Origin: Bacteroidales bacterium | GTDB taxonomy: Bacteria > Bacteroidota > Bacteroidia > Bacteroidales > UBA1715 | Reading direction: 5' to 3' | DNA length: 6,791 bases | NCBI GenBank assembly: GCA_017618935.1 | Contig: JAFZTG010000182.1 | Span: forward strand, 1-6,791 | In this document: one piece after another, positions 1 to 5,367 of the stretch | Layout of the letters: each line of letters starts with the position of its first letter | Numbering within the stretch: the stretch's first letter is position 1 | Position numbers and translations under genes: made by a program | The notes under the pieces: generated by a model | The model's database searches: none | The model's input: only the letters and a program-made list of their open reading frames with translations | Told to the model about the DNA's origin: nothing

Positions 1-710
1 ACTTGATGGAAAAAGAAGTTAAGGCTGTTGATAACGTGTTGAACAACATCAACCGTCCATTCGTTGCTATCATGGGTGGTTCAAAAGTTTCTACGAAAAT
101 CGGTATCATAGAAAACTTGATGACGAAAGTTGACAAGTTGATTCTTTGTGGTGGTATGACTTACACGTTCGCTAAAGCAAACGGCGGAAAAGTTGGTTCA
201 TCTATCTGCGAGGAAGACAAACTTGACTTGGCTCTTAACATTCAAGAATTGGCAAAGAAAAACAATGTAGAATTAGTTCTTGGTTCTGATTCTGTTATTA
301 CTGACGGATTTGACTTCGACACTATGTCGTTGAAAGCCGGTGCAAACGTAAAGGTTTGTCCTTCAGGTGCTATTGAAGACGGTTTCGAAGGTTTGGACGC
401 AGGACCAGAAAGCCAAAAGAAATTTGCTGACGCTATCAAGGGGGCAAAGACTATCCTTTGGAACGGTCCTGCCGGCGTATTCGAATGTGATGATTTCACA
501 GCTGGCTCAAAAGCAATCGCAAACGCTATCGCAGCTGCTACAAAAGAAGGTGCTTTCTCACTTATCGGTGGTGGTGACTCTGTAGCTTGCATCAACAAAT
601 TCGGCTTGGCTGACCAAGTTTCATACATCTCAACTGGTGGTGGAGCTTTGTTGGAAGCAATTGAAGGAAAGACTCTTCCTGGTATTGCTGCCATTCGCGA
701 CGCGAAATAA
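1..710 (+). CDS. pgk: Phosphoglycerate kinase, C-terminal part (5' truncated by window edge)
   Basis: Cytosolic glycolytic enzyme that transfers a phosphate from 1,3-bisphosphoglycerate to ADP, giving ATP and 3-phosphoglycerate. The first complete in-frame codon is TTG at 3-5, which is internal and not a start; about 235 residues remain of a family that is usually about 395-420 long. Visible family motifs, numbered in the fragment, are GGSKVSTKI (25-33), GGMTYTF (50-56), WNGPAGVFE (153-161; most relatives have WNGPMGVFE), the nucleotide-binding GGGDSVA (189-195) and STGGGALLE (210-218). The frame is intact to the TAA stop at 708-710. Codons such as GGT, GAC, AAC and TTC are frequent, as in the phosphofructokinase gene at the other end, which fits high expression. 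A strong terminator follows, so this gene ends its transcript. Identification is secure; only the missing N-terminal domain cannot be assessed. Confidence 0.97.
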   Translation, partial: LMEKEVKAVDNVLNNINRPFVAIMGGSKVSTKIGIIENLMTKVDKLILCGGMTYTFAKANGGKVGSSICEEDKLDLALNIQELAKKNNVELVLGSDSVITDGFDFDTMSLKAGANVKVCPSGAIEDGFEGLDAGPESQKKFADAIKGAKTILWNGPAGVFECDDFTAGSKAIANAIAAATKEGAFSLIGGGDSVACINKFGLADQVSYISTGGGALLEAIEGKTLPGIAAIRDAK

Positions 711-733
711 GAATAACTAAAAATAATACGACC

Positions 734-770
734 AAATCCTTCCTTGATTCTCGTCGGGGAAGGATTTTTT
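734..770 (+). terminator. Rho-independent terminator after pgk
   Basis: A perfect 10-bp inverted repeat, aaatccttcc (734-743) and ggaaggattt (758-767), encloses a 14-nt loop and runs into six T residues (765-770). It begins 24 bases after the pgk stop codon and separates pgk from the glycogen-binding protein gene. Confidence 0.9.
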
Positions 771-808
771 CAAAACACATATTTGTTTAATTTTAAAATT
801 AGAAGAAT

Positions 809-1105
809 ATGAAAAAACAAATCTCAAAAACGACAAAAAAAGCCACTGTTACATTCTCTATTTCTGCAGAATTACTTAACGGTGCAAAAAAAGCAAGCGT
901 AGCCGGCGAATTTAACGGCTGGAATCCTGAAGCTAACCCTTTCCGTTTGTGCAAAGGCGTTGGTAGTGCAAAAGTTGAATTGGAAAAAGGAAAAGAATAC
1001 CAATACAAATTTGTTATCAACGGCGAAAAATGGGTTAACGACCCCGAAGCCGACAAACAAGTCGGAAACGAATTTGGAGAAACAAATTCAGTCGTTGTTC
1101 TATAA
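809..1105 (+). CDS. Small stand-alone glycogen-binding (CBM48/AMPK-beta-type) protein
   Basis: A 98-residue protein made almost entirely of one early-set/CBM48 beta-sandwich, the carbohydrate-binding module found in AMPK beta subunits and at the N-terminus of glycogen branching and debranching enzymes. The diagnostic pieces are in order: VAGEFNGWNP (31-40), the YQYKFVING hairpin (64-72), KWVNDPEA (74-81) and the final GETNSVVV strand (90-97). From my memory of the AMPK beta1 module, its glycogen-contacting residues W100, K126, W133 and N150 correspond to W38, K67, W75 and N93 here, so binding of glycogen or another alpha-glucan is plausible. There is no catalytic domain, signal peptide or membrane segment; residues 1-11 are a lysine-rich lead-in. 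The ATG at 809 follows an A-rich leader, and no upstream in-frame start is evident. The gene lies between two terminators, so it is probably transcribed alone. The biological role is unknown; targeting, sensing or chaperoning on glycogen are possibilities. Confidence 0.88.
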   Translation: MKKQISKTTKKATVTFSISAELLNGAKKASVAGEFNGWNPEANPFRLCKGVGSAKVELEKGKEYQYKFVINGEKWVNDPEADKQVGNEFGETNSVVVL

Positions 1106-1106
1106 G

Positions 1107-1136
1107 AAAAAAGGGAGCGAAAAACTCCCTTTTTTT
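1107..1136 (+). terminator. Rho-independent terminator after the CBM48 gene
   Basis: A-tract plus gggag (1107-1117) pairs with ctccc plus T-tract (1125-1136) around a 7-nt loop (cgaaaaa). It starts two bases after the stop codon. The A-run before and T-run after the stem would let it act in either direction, but no convergent gene is present. Confidence 0.9.
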
Positions 1137-1180
1137 ATTTTTCTTACAAAAGCTACCCAAAACGATTTGACAATTACACA

Positions 1181-1188
1181 TAATTTTG
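1181..1188 (+). promoter_or_regulatory. Probable Bacteroidota -7 promoter element for the DUF4301 gene
   Basis: taattttg matches the Bacteroidota -7 consensus TAnnTTTG exactly and lies 29 bases before the ATG at 1218, which would give a short leader of roughly 20-25 nt. The nearest TTTG (1166-1169) is only 11 bases upstream, too close for the usual -33 element, so only the -7 half is supported. Confidence 0.5.
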
Positions 1189-1217
1189 TATTTTCGGAAA
1201 ATTAAATTTTTATAAAG

Positions 1218-2786
1218 ATGTTTACAGAATCAAATCTTCTTGAAATCCAAAATCGTGGGTTGCAAATCGACCAAGTTGAAAAGCAACTCAAACGTTTTGA
1301 AACGGGATTTTTACCATTAAATATTGTAGCACCCGCTACACTCGAACGTGGTATAAAACATTTCACCGACGATGAAATTGCTGATTTTGCAAAACTATAC
1401 GACAAAAAGAAAAAACATAAACAAATCGTCAAATTCATTCCTGCCTCGGGTGCTGCGTCACGTATGTTCAAAATGCTTTTCGGCCTTTTGAACGAATATG
1501 ATGGTAGTGAAGAATCGTACAAGAAACTTTTCTCGAAGGACGGACTTCATTCTGCAAAGAAATTTATAGAAGACATTCAAAAATTTGCGTTTTACGAAGA
1601 TTTGAAGTCTGTGCTGAAAAAAGACGGATTCGACATTGACGAACTGATTAAAACAAAAAATTATCACCCGATTTTCGAATATCTTCTTACCGAAAAAGGG
1701 CTGAACTACGGTAATCTTCCTAAAGGATTACTTCTTTTCCATAAATACGAAAACGAGAATCGCACGCCGTTGGAGGAACATTTGGTAGAAGGTGCGACGT
1801 ATGCGAAAGCAAAAAACAACGATGTAAACCTCCATTTCACCGTTTCGCCCGAATTTATCCAAGGCTTCAAAGACAAGGTGAGCGAGGTGAAAGACAAGTA
1901 TCAGAACGAATTCAAGGCAAAATTCTATATAGATTACAGCTTTCAGAAACCTACACCCGACACTATTGCCGTAAATGCCGACAATACGCCATTTTTGAAT
2001 GCCGACGGTTCCCTACTCTTCCGTCCTGCCGGTCACGGTGCGCTGATTGAGAATCTGAACGAGTTGAATTATGACATCATTTTCATAAAAAACATCGACA
2101 ACATCGTCCCCGATGCCTTCAAGGAACCGACCGTTCTGTACAAAAAGGCACTTGCGGGAATTTTAATAAAATACCAGAAAGAGATATTCAAATTGTACAA
2201 GAAAATTAAAAATAGCCGTCATTTATCGGACAAACGATTTGCAAAAGCGGTTGCTTTTCTTGAAAACGATTTGAATTACATTCTTCCCGAGGGCTTTGCC
2301 AATTGGGCAAGAAACGATTGCAAGGATTATATTTTGGATATTCTTCATCGACCCATCCGTGTGTGCGGAATGGTGAAAAACGAAGGTGAACCAGGTGGTG
2401 GTCCGTTTTTCGTACAAGAACGCGACGGTTCGAAAACGCTTCAAATCATAGAAAAGGCACAAATCAATACTGAAGCCGAGGGTCAAGAGGCGATTTTCAA
2501 TTCGTCGACGCATTTCAATCCCGTTGACTTGATTTGTGGCGTAAAAGATTATGACGACAAGAAATTCGACCTCACGAAATTCGTCGATGAAGAAGCAGGC
2601 ATAATCACCTCAAAAAGCAAGGATGGCAAGGAAATCAAGGCACTTGAGTTGCCTGGCTTGTGGAACGGCGCTATGTCGAACTGGAACACCATTTTTGTGG
2701 AAGTTCCGTCCATTACGTTCAACCCTGTAAAAGAAGTGAATGACTTACTTCGCAAAGAACATCAACAATGTAAAAAAGAAAATTAA
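1218..2786 (+). CDS. DUF4301 family protein, putative UDP-sugar pyrophosphorylase-like nucleotidyltransferase
   Basis: A 522-residue soluble protein with no signal peptide, recognised as a member of DUF4301, an uncharacterised Bacteroidota family. Its motif order resembles the UDPGP class of GT-A nucleotidyltransferases. PASGAASRMFK (75-85) looks like the glycine-rich nucleotide loop (consensus about LAGGxGTRxG). LLFRPAGHGALIENL (266-280) looks like the P-x-G-x-G base-contacting loop. IIFIKNIDNIVPD (287-299) looks like the strand ending in the metal- and sugar-binding V-D-N. RVCGMVKNEGEPGGGPF (381-397) and HFNPVDLICG (432-441) match the positions of the conserved V-G-V-V and N-H-F-F stretches of UDP-HexNAc pyrophosphorylases. 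These correspondences are my inference from motif reading and are not an established function. The ATG at 1218 sits 29 bases after an exact -7 box. Codon use is more mixed than in the flanking glycolytic genes, suggesting lower expression. The gene ends 79 bases before comA. Confidence 0.8.
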   Translation: MFTESNLLEIQNRGLQIDQVEKQLKRFETGFLPLNIVAPATLERGIKHFTDDEIADFAKLYDKKKKHKQIVKFIPASGAASRMFKMLFGLLNEYDGSEESYKKLFSKDGLHSAKKFIEDIQKFAFYEDLKSVLKKDGFDIDELIKTKNYHPIFEYLLTEKGLNYGNLPKGLLLFHKYENENRTPLEEHLVEGATYAKAKNNDVNLHFTVSPEFIQGFKDKVSEVKDKYQNEFKAKFYIDYSFQKPTPDTIAVNADNTPFLNADGSLLFRPAGHGALIENLNELNYDIIFIKNIDNIVPDAFKEPTVLYKKALAGILIKYQKEIFKLYKKIKNSRHLSDKRFAKAVAFLENDLNYILPEGFANWARNDCKDYILDILHRPIRVCGMVKNEGEPGGGPFFVQERDGSKTLQIIEKAQINTEAEGQEAIFNSSTHFNPVDLICGVKDYDDKKFDLTKFVDEEAGIITSKSKDGKEIKALELPGLWNGAMSNWNTIFVEVPSITFNPVKEVNDLLRKEHQQCKKEN

Positions 2787-2795
2787 GAATTAAGG

Positions 2796-2817
2796 GTGGC
2801 TGAGTTGTTGAAGCCAC
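2796..2817 (+). other. Stem-loop in the DUF4301-comA intergenic region
   Basis: A perfect 6-bp inverted repeat, gtggct (2796-2801) and agccac (2812-2817), surrounds a 10-nt loop. It starts 10 bases after the DUF4301 stop and is GC-rich against an AT-rich background. No T-tract follows (acatattataaac), so it is not a standard intrinsic terminator. It could be a transcript 3'-end or processing hairpin, or chance. Confidence 0.35.
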
Positions 2818-2865
2818 ATATTATAAACTAAAACGAATTCAGAATAACTTTAAAAATATACTACA

Positions 2866-3642
2866 ATGAATTTTCCATTATCATTTATTCCTGAAAGAGA
2901 AGCGAAACCTCGCAAAGTTGGTCAAACAATGGTTATCGACAAAGGTTTGACGTGTGTTGAAGCCGAAGGTATGGCAAAAGATGCGGGCGATTTTATCGAC
3001 TACGTTAAATTAGGTTTCGGAACAAGTTTAGTGACGAAAAATCTCTCACAAAAAATTAAAATCTATAAAGATAACGGCATTACTCCATATTTTGGTGGAA
3101 CTTTGTTCGAATTGTTCATCATCAGAGGTCAGTTCAACGAATATCAAAAATTCCTTTCTCAATATGGTATCGACACTGCCGAAGTCAGCGACGGATCAAT
3201 GTATATGCCTGTTGAAGATAAACTCAACTATATCAAGGAATTGAAGAAAAATTTCAATGTCATTTCCGAAGTTGGTTCAAAAGATGCAAACGTTGAAATT
3301 CCAACACCAAAGTGGATTGAAATGATAAAGGCAGAATTGGAAGCTGGTTCTCAAAAAGTGATTACCGAAGCGCGCGAAAGCGGAACTATCGGAATTTACA
3401 ATGCCGACGGCTCTGCCAACAGAGAATTGATTGACACTATCATCGCAAATGTCGATATCAACAAAATTATGTGGGAAGCCCCACACAAGCCACAACAAGC
3501 AATGTTCATCAAAATGTTGGGCGCAAATGTAAATCTGGGAAACATCGCAACTAACGAAGTAATTGCGTTGGAAGCATTAAGAATGGGCTTCCGTGGTGAT
3601 ACGTTCTTCCAATTCTTACCAGAAAATCTAAAACAGAAATAA
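2866..3642 (+). CDS. comA: Phosphosulfolactate synthase (ComA family)
   Basis: A 258-residue TIM-barrel enzyme. ComA adds sulfite to phosphoenolpyruvate, giving (2R)-phosphosulfolactate, the first step of one coenzyme M pathway in methanogens; bacterial relatives serve other sulfonates. Family motifs run along the whole protein: KPR (14-16), DKGL (25-28), DYVKLGFGTS (45-54), GGTLFE (77-82), EVSDGS (106-111), SEVGSKD (134-140), EARESG (168-173), EAP (204-206), NVNLGNI (221-227) and ALRMGFRGDT (237-246). Length is normal for the family, and no expected motif is missing. The ATG at 2866 follows an A-rich leader; taacttta (2845-2852) differs by one base from the -7 consensus and may be a weak promoter. 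The prolyl isomerase gene follows after 24 bases. No phosphatase, sulfolactate dehydrogenase or sulfopyruvate decarboxylase gene is nearby, so the end product (sulfolactate, or cysteate for sulfonolipids) cannot be told from this window. Confidence 0.93.
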   Translation: MNFPLSFIPEREAKPRKVGQTMVIDKGLTCVEAEGMAKDAGDFIDYVKLGFGTSLVTKNLSQKIKIYKDNGITPYFGGTLFELFIIRGQFNEYQKFLSQYGIDTAEVSDGSMYMPVEDKLNYIKELKKNFNVISEVGSKDANVEIPTPKWIEMIKAELEAGSQKVITEARESGTIGIYNADGSANRELIDTIIANVDINKIMWEAPHKPQQAMFIKMLGANVNLGNIATNEVIALEALRMGFRGDTFFQFLPENLKQK

Positions 3643-3666
3643 CAGTAACATTGTAACATAATTATT

Positions 3667-4431
3667 ATGAAAAAGATATTGCTTTTTTCAACACTTGTAT
3701 TCCTTGCAAGCACGGTGTTTTCTCAGAAATTGAAAACAAACCTTGATACGGTTGCCTACCTTTTGGGGGCAAATACGGCAAAAAATATGATGCAAGAATT
3801 GAAAGAGATTGAAATTCCCGAAAACATGTTTATGACTGGATTTACCAATTATAAGGATTGTAAATTCACCGACGAACAAATCAACGCAATTTTGCAAGAA
3901 TTTTTCATGCAAAAGGAAAAGGCAAAACAAGACAAGGCAAAAGACCTTTGTACAGAAAAAGAACTGCAAAATCAGGAATTCTTTATGAAAAATAAAGAAG
4001 AAAAAGGCGTTGTAACTTTGGAAAACGGTTTGCAATACAAGGTGGTGAAAGAAGGTACGGGAACAGAAAAGCCAAAGGGTGACGACGTTGTTGTGCTCCA
4101 TTATAAAGGTATGTTGCTCGACGGAACAGTATTTGATTCTTCGATAGAACGCGGCGTTCCAGCCACATTCCCAGTTGATGCAGTAATACCTGGTTTTTCA
4201 CAAGTGTTGCAACTTATGACTGTGGGGTCAACCTACATTGCCTACATTCCTTCGGAACTTGGATACGGAATGCGAGGTGCCGGAGCAGCCATAGAACCTT
4301 GTTCTGCCTTAATTTTTGAAATTCAGTTACTTGAAATTCAAAAAGATGAGACGAATGAGGCTATTAATGATGAAGCAGAAGAAACAATAGGTGAAAAATC
4401 CTCAAAAAAGGCAAAGAAATCGAAAAAATAA
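3667..4431 (+). CDS. Secreted FKBP-type peptidyl-prolyl cis-trans isomerase
   Basis: A 254-residue envelope foldase that isomerises X-Pro bonds, similar in layout to FkpA/Mip proteins. Residues 1-19 form a signal peptide (MKK, then a hydrophobic core) with likely cleavage after VFS, before Q20. Residues about 24-110 are a helical FKBP_N-like segment (LDTVAYLLGANTAKNM), used for dimerisation in relatives. The FKBP domain spans about 117-224. Active-site positions known from FKBP12 are visible: Y146 in HYKG, F156-D157 in FDSS, V173-I174 in VIPGF, Y200 in GYG and F217. The base-of-pocket tryptophan is F177 here. The tail (227-254) is acidic, then turns lysine-rich, and has no predicted fold. No lipobox cysteine lies at the signal end, so a soluble periplasmic protein is more likely than a lipoprotein. 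The gene starts 24 bases after comA with no terminator between, so co-transcription is likely; a terminator follows it. Confidence 0.92.
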   Translation: MKKILLFSTLVFLASTVFSQKLKTNLDTVAYLLGANTAKNMMQELKEIEIPENMFMTGFTNYKDCKFTDEQINAILQEFFMQKEKAKQDKAKDLCTEKELQNQEFFMKNKEEKGVVTLENGLQYKVVKEGTGTEKPKGDDVVVLHYKGMLLDGTVFDSSIERGVPATFPVDAVIPGFSQVLQLMTVGSTYIAYIPSELGYGMRGAGAAIEPCSALIFEIQLLEIQKDETNEAINDEAEETIGEKSSKKAKKSKK

Positions 4432-4434
4432 ACA

Positions 4435-4459
4435 GATTTCTCCCTTCGGTCGAAATGAC
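4435..4459. repeat. Candidate short dispersed palindromic repeat
   Basis: The element runs from gatttctccc (4435-4444) through ttcggtc to gaaatgac (4452-4459). The ends atttc (4436-4440) and gaaat (4452-4456) are complementary, and the centre contains c-ttcg-g, a stable tetraloop form. I recognise the wording 'ctcccttcggtcgaaatgac' as a recurrent intergenic motif in many bacterial genomes, including Bacteroidota, often mistranslated as SPFGRND-type peptides. It sits just after the prolyl isomerase gene and before its terminator, the usual place for such elements. A single copy is seen here, so its repetitive nature rests on recall. Confidence 0.5.
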
Positions 4460-4482
4460 GGGGCTAGTGGGGGAATAAAAGG

Positions 4483-4510
4483 AAAAGGCAGTTTCAAAAC
4501 TGCCTTTTTT
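4483..4510 (+). terminator. Rho-independent terminator after the comA-FKBP unit
   Basis: An 11-bp stem, aaaaggcagtt (4483-4493) and aactgcctttt (4498-4508), with loop tcaa is followed by the rest of a six-T run (4505-4510). It lies 51 bases after the prolyl isomerase stop codon and closes that transcript. Confidence 0.92.
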
Positions 4511-4582
4511 ATTTTATACCCACCCTCTTTCAATTGGTATAAGCATAAAAATTGTAAAGATATAAAAGTTTTTCAACAAAAG

Positions 4583-4612
4583 TTTGTTTTTTATAAAAAA
4601 TTTTTACCTTTG
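4583..4612 (+). promoter_or_regulatory. Bacteroidota-type promoter for the lysozyme-like gene
   Basis: TTTG (4583-4586) and tacctttg (4605-4612, an exact TAnnTTTG) are 18 bases apart, close to the usual -33/-7 spacing of this phylum. Transcription would begin about 4618-4620, only some 15-25 bases before the start codon. This rules out the longer in-frame reading from the ATG at 4584, which lies inside the promoter. Confidence 0.85.
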
Positions 4613-4634
4613 CCACGTTTTTAAAAGAAGATAT

Positions 4635-5270
4635 ATGCACAATATGCTCAGTATCAACGCAATAAGAACGACAGCAATAGCACTTTTGTCTGGTTTTCTC
4701 ATTTGTACTCCATTTACAACTATCGACAATTCTCGTGATTTCTGTGAAGAACCCGAAACAATTGAAATAGAATTGGAATATATAAATTATAAAGATTTAT
4801 ATACAAAAATCGCGCATATTGAGTCAAGACAAAACTACGATGTGGCAAACAAGACAAGAACGGTAGGAAAATATCAGGCTAGCAAGGCAGCCCTACTCGA
4901 GTTCGGTTACAGCGAGGAACAAGTGCAAGCAATCTACGATTCATTCGATACGGTTTACACGTCGAAAGGACATGCTCGCTATCACTTCGACATAGAAACA
5001 TTTCCTCCTGAAGACCAAGAGAGATTTATCCGTTGGTACATGCACCGCATGGAAACAGTATATTTAAAGGATATTATCGCCAAATACGTTGGCACCACGG
5101 TAAACGACGTGTATATTACGAGAGCAGGGATTTTGAACGCTTCGATGCTAGGTTTCAACAATGTAGTGAAATTTTTGGAATCGAACGGAGAAATCAATTT
5201 CACGCCCAAACGTGGCTATTCCGTACAAAACAGACTTGCTCAGTTCGAAAGAATCGAAGTTCTTTCATAA
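4635..5270 (+). CDS. Secreted lysozyme-like / transglycosylase-fold protein
   Basis: A 211-residue protein predicted to act on peptidoglycan outside the cytoplasm. Residues 1-30 look like a signal peptide (IRTTAIALLSGFLICTPF); C24 lacks a convincing lipobox. The conserved region starts at LYTKIAHIESRQNY (55-68), where E63 is in the position of the catalytic glutamate of lysozyme-superfamily enzymes. VGKYQASKAALLEFGY (77-92) matches the G-x-Y-Q segment, and ITRAGILNASMLGFNNVVKFL (161-181) matches the 'aGilaaaHlGG...v..fl' segment of phage-type lysozyme-fold proteins. Here MLGF replaces the usual HLGG, so activity is less certain. GYSVQNRLAQF (194-204) fits the final 'GTs...Y...F' helix. The chosen start, ATG 4635, follows the promoter by a short A-rich leader; ATG 4644 is an alternative and also keeps the signal peptide. 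The gene is probably monocistronic. No terminator is seen before the next promoter. The fold assignment is motif-based; substrate and activity are not shown. Confidence 0.72.
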   Translation: MHNMLSINAIRTTAIALLSGFLICTPFTTIDNSRDFCEEPETIEIELEYINYKDLYTKIAHIESRQNYDVANKTRTVGKYQASKAALLEFGYSEEQVQAIYDSFDTVYTSKGHARYHFDIETFPPEDQERFIRWYMHRMETVYLKDIIAKYVGTTVNDVYITRAGILNASMLGFNNVVKFLESNGEINFTPKRGYSVQNRLAQFERIEVLS

Positions 5271-5287
5271 AAATCTGTACATATTTA

Positions 5288-5350
5288 TATTGTATCAAGA
5301 AATTTTTCCAAGAAATTTCTTATCTTCGCCATTGTCAATTTATTGTATCA
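5288..5350. promoter_or_regulatory. Repeat-rich control region upstream of the phosphofructokinase gene
   Basis: Two separate pairs of perfect 10-bp direct repeats lie here: tattgtatca at 5288-5297 and 5341-5350, and caagaaattt at 5296-5305 and 5309-5318. The second copy of caagaaattt overlaps a 12-bp perfect palindrome, aagaaatttctt (5310-5321). The outer pair brackets the proposed -7 box (5321-5328), one copy upstream and one in the leader. This arrangement suggests operator sites, though AT-rich DNA makes short repeats cheap. No regulator can be named. Confidence 0.4.
5321..5328 (+). promoter_or_regulatory. Probable -7 promoter element for the phosphofructokinase gene
   Basis: tatcttcg matches TAnnTTTG at all fixed positions but one (C for T). 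It would place the transcript start near 5334, about 34 bases before the ATG at 5368. No TTTG or TTG lies at the expected -33 distance, so the element may be weak or activator-dependent. Confidence 0.45.
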
Positions 5351-5367
5351 TTTAAAAACATAAATAC

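Noticed and set aside
242..694. 150-residue open frame on the - strand inside pgk
   Set aside because: It lies fully opposite a secure glycolytic gene, has no family motifs, and reads as a by-product of biased codon use in pgk.
789..800. 12-bp palindrome aattttaaaatt before the CBM48 gene, overlapping a near -7 box (taatttta)
   Set aside because: Only A and T are involved, no -33 element is present, and the leader would be about 10 bases; likely chance, though a promoter must exist nearby.
3645..3658. Repeated gtaaca in the comA-isomerase gap, with a one-mismatch TAnnTTTG (taacattg)
   Set aside because: A six-base repeat is too short to be meaningful, and the box has no upstream partner; the 24-base gap is simply an operon spacer.
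4391..4624. 77-residue + strand frame after the prolyl isomerase gene
   Set aside because: It overlaps the end of the isomerase gene in another frame and then reads through the palindromic repeat, a strong terminator and the next promoter. SPFGRNDG is a typical mistranslation of that repeat.
4584..4634. 17-residue N-terminal extension of the lysozyme-like protein from ATG 4584
   Set aside because: This start lies inside the TTTG/TAnnTTTG promoter, upstream of the expected transcript start, and would bury the signal peptide.
5297..5321. Possible hairpin terminator after the lysozyme-like gene (aagaaat/atttctt)
   Set aside because: The stem is almost entirely A-T, the loop is 11 nt and no proper T-run follows. 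The same bases are better read as direct repeats and a palindrome near the next promoter.
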